Below are positions 55,358 to 64,000 of a stretch of DNA of 64,000 bases, piece after piece. Numbering within the stretch: the stretch's first letter is position 1; each line of letters starts with the position of its first letter. The stretch is taken from positions 210,196,655 through 210,260,654 of the forward strand of contig OY998175.1 of the NCBI GenBank assembly GCA_963921935.1, given 5' to 3'. Under the pieces are notes generated by a model that did no database searches, was not told the DNA's origin, and was given only the letters and a program-made list of their open reading frames with translations. Source of the stretch: Galeruca laticollis (lineage: Eukaryota; Arthropoda; Insecta; Coleoptera; Chrysomelidae). The translations under genes and the position numbers were made by a program.

Positions 55358-56189
55358 AAAAATTTGAAAGTGTCAAAAGTAACTAAATATTATTAATTTT
55401 AGAATATAGGACTAATTTGTGCCCACAGTGTCTGCTTCACCTCACATCAGTCATCCCGATGTAAGTTCAAAATGGAACAAAATCTAATAGATAAACGAAG
55501 TGTTTCATGAAACCTGGCCACCTAGCCAGACTTTTTTGTTGTGATATGTATTGTTTTGCCTCTAATAATAAATATATTGATATAATTACAATTCGAGATC
55601 CATATTTTTTGTCATAGATATCTTATTTTCAGTGAGGTCTTTTATGGTATACGCGGCAATTCTTTGACGAGACAAAAAAAATTAAGTTTTTGTTCCCTTG
55701 TGCAGGGTAATAATAAGGCGCAAATAGTTCAAAGCAGTTAGAAGATAAAAATTGCATAATACTCTGGTGTTCTCACTTTTTTTGACTGCTTGGCGGCTTA
55801 GTAAAAACGTGCCTTATATGGTATTACGGCGGGCTTTCGTTTCTGATTGGATGAAAAATTGAAAAACATTTTTTGTAACACTGTAGCAAAAACCGAAAGC
55901 AGTCAGTTTGGCGATATTTTTTGTTTTTCCAATGATAGGCGTCTGGCGTCTCATCTGTGGCTCCTGTTTCTAATTGATGTTTTATTTCATAATTATTAAT
56001 AAATTTTCTTGTGGTTGGAAAAATTTTAGCTAGGATTTTTAGGAGTATTTAAGCAGTGCACAAAACACTAGAAGCACTTATCTTCATTTTCGGTACTTTA
56101 AGGCACCCATACACTACTACGGGTAAACACGACAATCTTAAGTAACTCATATCATTCTTTGAAGAGCTCAAAAATCAGTTTGATCTGTA
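55358..56189. other. Non-coding stretch
   Basis: It starts with the rest of the AGGACTAATTTGT repeat (to 55440) and then has no recognisable gene. Confidence 0.4.
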
Positions 56190-56485
56190 TGAAAACAAGC
56201 ACTTGATGTTTGTGAAAACAAAGTGTATGAGCATGACAAGAGACGTAGGACAACAAGAAAACTTCAAGATGATGAGTCTCGAGATGGCTAAGTTTTCCTT
56301 TCTGGAAGAGACAATTTTTGAGTATATACATTTCTGCCGATAATTGACAAAGTTCAAAAACAACTTACAATGAGAATGGATGCATATGAGGAGTCCATTA
56401 GAAAGTTTTGTGCCGTAATAAAACTTTCGGATCTCACAACAGAAGAAAATGAAGATGAGGTTAAGAACCTTCTTACTGGTTTTAA

Positions 56486-58656
56486 CCGTTCAGTGGTGAC
56501 GCATGGAGACAGAGACCGCATGCATGAATTATCACCAATAAAAATTCTTGTGGGTGGGGTCGGAGGCTCTCGCGCTATGAGTGTATCCGTGACGGGTCGA
56601 CAAATATTAGTATGTATGTAATCTTTGGTATGGACTGTTTATGCTGATCAGTAGTATAACGTATGTGCTTATTTACGGTGGCTTAGACCGGGGTCATCAC
56701 TGATCTAACCGAAATTTTACTTTGGTAATATTTTTTAATTAATGCGTTTTAATTATTTTTTAATCATCCTCGTTATTTTAGAACAATGGCAAGCTACGAA
56801 CAGGAGCAGATAAGACTTGAGAAGCTTATGAATGATGTTTTCAATGATGAGGAAGAAGAAGTAGCGCCCGAAGATGAGAACGAAGAGGAGGCAGATCATG
56901 TTGACGTGAATTCACAGTCGTCAGATACTGAACAAGAGTTTGATAATCAAGAGGAAGATTTAGCGGAATCTATTGGCCCACAATTTATTGGCAAAGATAA
57001 AAAGACAACTTTGAAAAAACACTATGTCCCTTCAAACTTTAAAACTAGAAGTAAGAATATTATAAAAATGAAGCTTTCTTCTGTCGCTGCTGGACTGCGT
57101 GACCTTCAGAATCCATTGCAAATTTGGCTTTCATTTCTTGACGACAGCATTATAAACCTTATGGTGACTCATACCAATGAATACCTGCAATCTGTAGCAG
57201 AGAATTACGGGCGAGCAACTTACACCCGGCCAACTAATAAAGTAGAGATCGAGGCGTTATTGGGATTGCTGCTTCTAGCTGGAGTAAAAAAATGCAATCA
57301 TCTAAATGCTGAAGACTTTTTCAAAACGAATGGTACAGCTCCAGATATATTCAGAACTACCATGTCTCTTCAAAGATTTCGAATGTTGATTCGCTTTCTC
57401 CGCTTTGATGACATAGAGACAAGAGAAGAACGTCGTACAATGGACAAGTTAGCTGTATTTGATAAATTTGTGAGTAACTGTAAACAAAATTACAATATGT
57501 CGCACTATGTAACAGTTGATGAGAAATTGGAGGCTTTTAGGGGCCGGTGCCCATTTCGACAATACATGCCAGCGAAACCAAACAAATATGAAATCAAAAT
57601 TTTCGCTCTATGTGATGCGAAAATGTTTTATACATATAATTTGGAGGTCTACGTTGGAACTCAACCAGAAGGACCATTCTTTCAGGACAATAGCGGAATG
57701 TCCATTGTTCAGCGGCTATGCGAGCCTATCTATGGTTCTAGGCGTAATGTTAAGACAGATAGATGGTTTACTAGCGTGCCATTAGCTAAGTATTTGTTAC
57801 AGAAAGAACTCACAACCATAAGTACAATACGCTGTAACAAAAGAGAACTGCCACCCGAAATTGTTCAGCGTAATAATTCTCGTGCTATTGGAAGCAGCAT
57901 GTTTGGGTTTGGAGATAATTGTACGATTGTATCATACCTACCCAAAAAAATAAAAACGTTCTTCTGATTTCGACTTGCCACGATGATGATAAAATTGACG
58001 CTGAAACTGGGAAGCCAGAAATAATAGTGGATTATAACAAGACAAAAGCGGGGGTGGATGTGGTTGATCAACTTTCGGCCAACTATAATTGTGCACGACC
58101 CACACGACGCTGGCAGATGGCTGTGTTTTATAGTTTATGGAATATATCTGGTATAAATACTCAAGTGATACATGTTGGAAACACCGAAGAGACGATTTTG
58201 AGACGAAAATTTCTTGAGGGTTTAGCACTAACTCTTATTAGTCCTCATCGAAGGGTTCGAGATCAATGCACCAACCTTCCAAAAACTATCCGCCTAAGAA
58301 TATCATAAATCTGTAAAATACCATTGCCGGAGGAGGTACAACCGGAGAGGCGTCTTCTAGGAAGATGTGCCGAATGTGGTTATAAGAAGAATCGAAAGAC
58401 GAAGTATTGTTGCAGAAAGTGCAATAAGTTTCTGTGTTTGGAACATGTTGGCATAGTGTGTAACAAGAGTTTCGATATTTTGAACAATGTGGAATAAAAG
58501 GACTTTTATAATATGTTTTAACATTTCCAGAATATATTTCTATGAATTTGAAAGCTTAGTTTTTTTAAGCCATATAATATATTAGAAATTGTTAAAGTGG
58601 TCTACTAGACCGGCGTCATTACTCGTGTTATGGATGTTTACGTCACCACTGAAGGG
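56486..58656 (+). mobile_element. piggyBac element 2, nearly complete
   Basis: Bounded by TTAA on both sides (56482-56485 and 58657-58660). Terminal inverted repeats pair CCGTTCAGTGGTGACG on the left with CGTCACCACTGAAGGG on the right. A second short motif, GACCGGGGTCATCACT (about 56686) and GACCGGCGTCATTACT (about 58607), occurs just inside both ends in direct orientation. One transposase gene fills the interior. It is inserted in the hAT relic. Confidence 0.9.
56786..58496 (+). pseudogene. piggyBac transposase (PGBD-like), one frameshift and one stop
   Basis: ATG at 56786 follows an acceptor-like TTATTTTAG. The acidic N-terminus (FNDEEEEVAPEDENEEE) is followed by the dimerisation region and the catalytic domain: MSHYVTVDEKLEAFRGRCPF with the first Asp, KTDRWFTSVPLAKYLLQ with the second (Arg replaces the usual Asn of DNWFTS), and AGVDVVDQLSANYNCARPTR with the third. 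The frame breaks at an A-rich run (CCCAAAAAAATAAAAACG, about 57940-57960) and resumes one frame over to 58308. After the stop the same frame continues into the C-terminal cysteine-rich domain (CAECGYKKN, KYCCRKCNKFLCLEH, GIVCNKSF) ending at 58496. Two lesions only, so it is a fairly young copy. All three catalytic Asp are retained. Confidence 0.88.
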
Positions 58657-59313
58657 TTAAAAATGATTTAGAGCCGTCGATTTTTGATGAACTTGTCCAT
58701 CTTAAATCACACTTAGCAGCAAACAAAATAGGGAATAAAAAGCCGTCGTCTCTGTACAAATGACTCACAGGAAATAAATTATAAGATATATATCCAAATG
58801 TAGAAATTTTGCTGCGGATGTTTATTTGTACCTCAGTAACGAACGCATCTGCAGAGAGGTAAGTAAAAAATAGCAGACCCCTTATTCTGTATAATGCCTT
58901 GGATATTATTTTATACTAAGATAACGTAAACAAATATTAACCAAAGCCAATTTTGTCAACTTGTAGGGATCGCAGATTTTTTTGGGCAAGTGAATTTCCA
59001 CCAGTTACTCTCAACTTATTAACACCTTCATTCTCTATTAGTATTTAATAATTACTATATACTTTAATAGTCTAATTTTGTATTACTGTGTTTTTTGTAT
59101 AAATTATGTTTATAACTGTTTAACCTAACTGTATTGTTTAAGGTCATTTTCCTGTTTAAAAAGGATCAAACAGTACCACAGATCAAACATGGCCCAAACG
59201 AAACTCAACTCTCTCGCTCTTCTCAGCATTGAAAATAACATAACCAATACATTGGATTTCACCAGTACAATTCAATCGTTTGCTTGGAGCAAAGCCAGAA
59301 AGAAGAAATTTTA

Positions 59314-60909
59314 AAATTGATTTTGAAACTAAATTTGATTTTCATTGGTAAATATATACATTGTTGTTTATTAAATAATGTGTTTTATTTTTCAACATGT
59401 TTTTTAGTCAGTCGTCAATATCTGCTTACTTAAACTGCGAATATTTGCTTTGCATGTATTTTGCAATTTTAATCAGTGTGTTATTGTGGGATTAATACAA
59501 ATTATTTTCTTGCAAAATAGTTAAAAATGTAATCAAAAGAACTAAAAATAAAAATGTGTTAATAGCTCAAATAACTCCAAAGAAGCACTAAAACGAGGTT
59601 TACAGTTAAATATGCCAAAAAAAATTCCTCACTCACCAGACCTCCTGGAAGAGGGAGTAATTTAGTACTTTGGCGTAGGGCGTAAATAGCTGCAAATCCG
59701 GCCGGAGTCTGGATATCAAATAAAAAGGAAGGAGGACTAAAGGGGTTGTGCCAGAGCCAGGTAGTCTTTGATAAAGATAGAAAAGATGAAATAATATATT
59801 GTTTTATGTTTTATGATAATATAGTTATTGTGTATAATAAGATTTTATTGTTTCTTACAGGAATCCAGAAAACAGCTAATCTGATTGGCCTATAAAATGG
59901 GAGTCACTATCTACATTTGTGGTACTGGAAACTGCCTACTATCTGTGTTCATTATAGATTTTATTTATCTAAAATGCATTTAAAAAAGAGCATACTAAAC
60001 CAAAATATTATCTTAAAATAATACTATTGTTTCAATGTTTTTATCAATATGATTATCATATTTCGTTTTAGATATATTCTCTCTACGTGTTATGCTCTGA
60101 AGGCACTTTGTATAATAAAATGTAATTTACGACATGCTGATTCATTCATTTCTTGTATGTAAATATCTTTAAGTAATTTTCCGTTGTTGGTATATTTCAA
60201 ATTCGTTAAAAAAAGCATACCTCAATATTATTTAAAATAACACTGACAGAATTCAAAGTTTTAATCATTATGATAATATTTCATTTTAGAAATTGTGATA
60301 ATGAAAACTTTGCTAACGTGTAACGTGTTTTCAATGAAAATCTCCTACTTGTACTGTATAGTAACATTACTGATAATACACATTCAAAAATAAAATTTGA
60401 TCTGTGGGGGAAATACAGATTGTTTCACATAGACCGAGTATATCCCACATTTCCATATAACAACAAAAACGTATTTCAAAATACAATCATAAAATTTCTT
60501 ATTGGTTTATGAAATATACAGGGTGTAACACAAAGGTAGGAATATTATGAGCAATTGCATAAAATTTTTACCAAGAATATAAACTCAAGGTATTTCAATA
60601 TGTTGCGACGTTACCGGTATCAAATGCTCACGCTGTGATATTTTCCCTGTGTTACAAGTTGGAGAAACAGGACTAACGCCTGAACACGTCTAATCTGAAT
60701 TGCGGAATTGTAAATAAGAAGAGTTAATTTCACTGAAACATGTACCCAATTTTTTGATTACGTAATCAAAAATAAAAATCTTCTAAAATGTGCCAAATTT
60801 CAAAATAAACACTCATTTAAGGGCAAAAGTAACTAAAATATATGTACGAAGTTTAGTAGCTAATTAGATTTAATTATAAATAAGCAACTGTTATGAGAGC
60901 GAAAAATGT
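59314..60909. other. Non-coding AT-rich stretch
   Basis: No gene recognised. A pair of near-repeats (TCATTTTAGA with following AT-rich sequence) occurs at 60065 and 60285. At 60518-60655 the ends CAGGGTGTAACACAAAGG and CCCTGTGTTACAAG suggest a small inverted-repeat element. Confidence 0.4.
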
Positions 60910-61153
60910 CATTAGATGAGCTGAAAATCAATAGGGTTCATCAGTGACACGCACTGAACAATATCTAATCATAAAATTGGTCACTTTTGTATACACACCA
61001 GAGGCTGTAACATGCTAAAAACCCGAAATTTCAACAAAATTGCATTTGGATTTATAGGACCCGTTGTACTGGCTATGGTGAGCTGAAAATCAATAGGGTT
61101 CGTTTGTAAGACGCCCTGAACAATATCCAACATAAAATTGGTCACTTGGATAC
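60910..61153. repeat. 174-bp satellite, left part
   Basis: About 1.4 monomers of the satellite at 17625-18405, with GAGCTGAAAATCAATAGGG twice (60918 and 61080) and CATAAAATTGGTCACTT. The array is interrupted at 61153 by the foldback element and resumes at 63649 with GGAGGCTGTATCGTGATAAC. Confidence 0.85.
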
Positions 61154-63648
61154 AGGGTGTTTCCTAAGTAATCTAAAATATTGTAGTGGGCGCTTCGTCA
61201 CTCCATTTTAAGAGGAAAAGTTCTTATAAACATGTGTGATAAATCTTGTCGTTAATGAGATACAGGGTGTTGAATTGTTTTATTATTTCAACTTTGATGT
61301 TTTATAACTCGGTTTGTAATGCCGGTGGAAAAGTGACCGGTGTGAAGTTAGTAACCCAAAGCTGGTAGCTCATTTGCCGAACGATCAGTAGCGTCGTTAA
61401 TATATTTTGGGAACGTAGAGAATGATGAAATAGCTAAAAACAACAGCGCAAGTATCTTAAGGATTTACAAAATATTCAGCCGGTATATTCATTCATTTAT
61501 ATTGGATACATGTAATTTTCACAGAAAAAAAATTATTGCGCAATTTAAAATTAGTAGTTAAATGAAAATTCCAGACGAAAGATGGATCATGTAGTCAATC
61601 TCCAAGAGGTGGTTTTTGGTTCTTTATTTTAGAAATAGTCATTTTTACGGTGAAAGAAATAACAGAGCAGCTCTAAATTTATAAACAAGTATCCTAATGG
61701 TAAATCAAATACTTCACTGATATGAAAATGACTTATTTCTAAACAAGTATCCTAATGATAAATCGAATACTCCACAGATAGGAAAACGAATTGGCTAAAT
61801 CTCCAAGGGGTAGTTTTTGTTATTTATTTCAGAAATATGTCATTTTGAAGGTGAAGAAAATAACGGAGCAACTTTAAATTTATAAACAGGTATCCTAGTG
61901 ATAAATCGAATACTCCACAGATAGGAAAATAACTTAGCTTATCTCCAAGGGGTAGTTTTTGTTATTTATTTCAGAAATATGTCATTTTGATGGTGAAGAA
62001 AATAACGGAGCAACTTTAAATTTATAAACAAGTGTCCTAATATATCAAATACCCCCTTTTTCTGAAATAAATGACAAAAACTACCCCTGGGAAATTAGCT
62101 AAGTCATTTTCCTATCAGTGGAGTATTCAATTCATCATTAGGATACTTGTTTAATAAATTTAAAGTTGCTCTGTTATTTTGTTCTCCGTCAAAATGACAT
62201 ATTTCTGAAATAAATGATAAAAACTACCCCTTGGAGATTAGCTAAGTCATTTTCCTGTCAGTGGAGTATTCGATTTATCATTCGGATACTTGTGTATAAA
62301 TTTAAAGTTGTTCCGTTATTTTATTCGCCGTCAAAACGACATATTTCTGAAATAAATAACAAAAACTACCCCTTTGAGATCAGCTAAGTCATTTTCCCGT
62401 CAGTGGAGTATTCGATTTATCATTCGGATACTTGTTTATAAATTTAAAGTTGCTCCGTTATTTTCTTCGCCGTCAAAATGACATATTTCTGAAGTAAATA
62501 ACAAGAATTACCCCTTTGAGATAAGCTAAGTCATTTTCCTATCAGTGGAGTATTCGATTTATCATTAGGATACTTGTTTATAAATTTAAAGTTACTCCGT
62601 TGTTTTCTTCACCGTCAAAATGACATATTTCTGAAATAAATAACAAAAACTACCCCTCTGAGATTAGCTAAGTCATTTTCCTGTCAGTGGAGTATTCGAT
62701 TTATCATTCGGATACTTGTTTATAAATTTAAAGTTGCTCCGTTATTTTCTTCACCGTCAAAATGACATATTTCTGAAGTAAATAACAAAAACTACTCCTT
62801 TGAGATAAGCTAAGTAATTTTCCTATCAGTGGAGTATTCGATTTATCATTAGGATACTTGTTTATAAATTAAGTTGCTCCGTTATTTTCTTCACCGTCAA
62901 AATGACATATTTATGAAATAAATAACAAAAACTACCCCTTGGAGATTAACTCCATTTCTTTCGTTTGGAATTTTTATTTAACTACACATTTTAAATTGCG
63001 CGATAATTTTTTTTCTGTGTAAATTACATGTATCCAATATAAATGAATGAATCTTCCCGTTTGACCATATTTAAATGATTTTTCTTCCAGCTGAATATTC
63101 TGTGAATCCTCAAGATACTTGCGCTGTTGTTTTCAGCTACTTCATCATTCTATACGTAGTCAAAATGATATTAACGAGGCCACTGATCGTTTGGCATTGT
63201 TCGGCAAATGAGCTACCAGCTTTGGATTACTAACTTCATACCGGTGGAAAAGTGCTGTATTTTTTTATGATTGTACTTATTCCCCTCTTTCGATTTTTAC
63301 TAATTTCATTCTTTCCAATTCATAAACGTAGCCGCTACGAATTTTTTTAGGGTAATTTTTGAGATTTTTAGCCCAATTTAAAAAAATTTGTAGCGGCTAC
63401 GTTTATGAATTGGAAAGAATGAAAAAAATCGAAAGAGGGGAATAAGTACAATTATAAAAGAAATACGGCACTTTTTCACCGGAATTACAAACCGAGTTAT
63501 AAAACATCAAATTTGAAATAATAAAACAATTCAACATCCTGTATCTCATTAACGACAAGACTTATCACACATGTTTATAAGAACTTTTCGTCTTAAAATG
63601 GAATGACGATGCGCCCACTACAATATTTTAGATCACTTGGGAACACCC
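61154..63648. mobile_element. 2.5-kb foldback element with tandem subrepeats
   Basis: The outer arms are inverted copies: CAGGGTGTTTCCTAAGTAAT at the left end and its counterpart ending GGGAACACCC at 63648, extending inward with blocks such as TAAAATATTGTAGTGGGCGC, TCTTATAAACATGTGTGATA and AACTCGGTTTGTAAT. Inside, a roughly 144-bp unit containing CAGTGGAGTATTCGATTTA and TCAAAATGACATATTTCTGA repeats about three times in one direction (61600-62050) and about six times in the other (62055-62950). No protein is encoded. Long inverted repeats built of tandem subrepeats are the structure of foldback (FB/Galileo-like) transposons. It interrupts a satellite monomer. Confidence 0.8.
63239..63482. mobile_element. 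Hairpin MITE inside the right arm of the foldback element
   Basis: A nearly perfect 240-bp palindrome: CGGTGGAAAAGTGC at one end and GCACTTTTTCACCG at the other, then matching arms through CTTATTCCCCTCTTTCGATT and TAGCCGCTACGAATTTTTTT around a short centre. The corresponding place in the left arm of the foldback element (about 61340) has no such insert. Confidence 0.75.
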
Positions 63649-64000
63649 GCGGAGGCTGTATCGTGATAACAAACCGAAATTTCTCCAAAAATGACCGAAA
63701 TATGGTACTTCAGGTACGTCAAAATCACACCAATAACACTATAAATGTTTCAATAAAAAAATTTACCAATCAGCGTTCACAAAATATTCTAGAATAAAAT
63801 TGTTAAACTCTTGTTATAAAATGAACCTACATCAATAAAATAGTAATAATTACAAATAAATTTGCCAGCGCCGCCTATTATTATTAAAAAGAGAAACTTT
63901 AAATAAAAATAATTAAATCACAAATTTTACATTGAATCTAATAAAATCTAGATTTTTATCCAATTTCAAGAAGTATTTAAAACATACAATTTCCGCATCC
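63649..64000. other. Satellite remainder and AT-rich edge
   Basis: 63649-63720 continues the 174-bp satellite monomer. The rest to the window end is AT-rich and shows no gene. Confidence 0.6.

Larger units (their letters stand above)
56190..59313 (+). pseudogene. hAT (ZMYM1-like) transposase relic with an intron, split by piggyBac
   Basis: Three pieces form one hAT coding sequence. 56210-56485 has IIDKVQKQLTMRMDAYEESI and TTEENEDEVKNLLTGF. After the piggyBac insertion, 58661-58858 has LEPSIFDELVHLKSHLAANK and VEILLRMFICTSVTNASAER, the start of the hAT dimerisation block. 59143-59313 has SFSCLKRIKQYHRSNMAQTK and LNSLALLSIENNITNTLDF, ending SKARKKKF and a stop. Between the last two pieces a 284-bp intron (58859-59142) has a consensus GTAAGT donor and an AG acceptor and splits an Arg codon (AG then G). 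The family match is to zinc-finger MYM-type 1-like hAT proteins. Stops in the first two pieces show it is dead. The catalytic domain upstream is not in view. Confidence 0.75.

Noticed and set aside
1..64000. tRNA, rRNA or other standard RNA genes
   Set aside because: No cloverleaf with A and B boxes and no rRNA sequence was recognised by eye; a tRNA scan would be needed to exclude degenerate ones.

Overview
This window looks like gene-poor, repeat-dense nuclear DNA from an arthropod, most likely an insect. It is AT-rich and carries no bacterial-style operons. It holds Jockey-, I- and RTE-type non-LTR retrotransposons, piggyBac, Harbinger, hAT, pogo and Sola-like DNA transposons, a Ty3/gypsy LTR family, short introns with GTAAGT-type donors, and a 174-bp satellite. 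I cannot place the species; beetle or hemipteran would both fit. Only two stretches look like host gene exons: a 484-codon exon of a ZNFX1-type helicase (23.5-25.0 kb, minus) and a 69-codon unidentified exon (4.5-4.7 kb, minus). A third host-derived piece is an intronless, broken USP2-like deubiquitinase copy (46.4-48.0 kb, minus).

Layout. 0-5 kb: an RTE reverse transcriptase tail, a pogo-type transposase relic with a C-terminal zinc finger, a TTAA-flanked small inverted-repeat element, a non-LTR relic, and the orphan exon. 5.3-16.3 kb: two defective copies of one Ty3/gypsy family facing each other. The minus copy is bounded by two LTRs and the plus copy lacks its 5' end. A 1.03-kb solo LTR from another family sits exactly on the right edge of the minus copy and splits its target-site duplication. 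16.4-19.3 kb: a non-LTR relic split by a 174-bp satellite array. 20.6-23.5 kb: a Sola-like DNA transposon with 4-bp target duplications, inserted just inside an intron of the ZNFX1-like gene. 25-30.2 kb: a Jockey-type element with ORF1 and ORF2, interrupted by a pogo MITE. 30.7-34.8 kb: a Harbinger fragment and another reverse transcriptase relic. 36.6-38.3 kb: a roughly 348-bp tandem array that reverses direction, flanked by TA microsatellites. 39-46 kb: a piggyBac relic, a two-gene Harbinger transposon, a MITE, and a pogo relic. 46.4-50.6 kb: the USP2-like copy joined directly to the 3' end of an unusual non-LTR element. 52.4-55.3 kb: a complete I-type element with target duplications, intact ORF1 and intact RNase H but no polymerase. 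56.2-59.3 kb: a hAT relic with a spliced intron, split by a piggyBac element. 60.9-63.7 kb: satellite DNA split by a 2.5-kb foldback element.

The most unusual item is in the gypsy family. Downstream of the integrase both copies encode a segment resembling a macro domain of the OARD1/TARG1 ADP-ribose hydrolase type, followed by a CCCH-like zinc finger, in the place where other elements have env or nothing. The gag begins with a SAP domain. Second is an array of five hairpins in the solo LTR whose ten-base loops are conserved while their stems differ in sequence but keep pairing.
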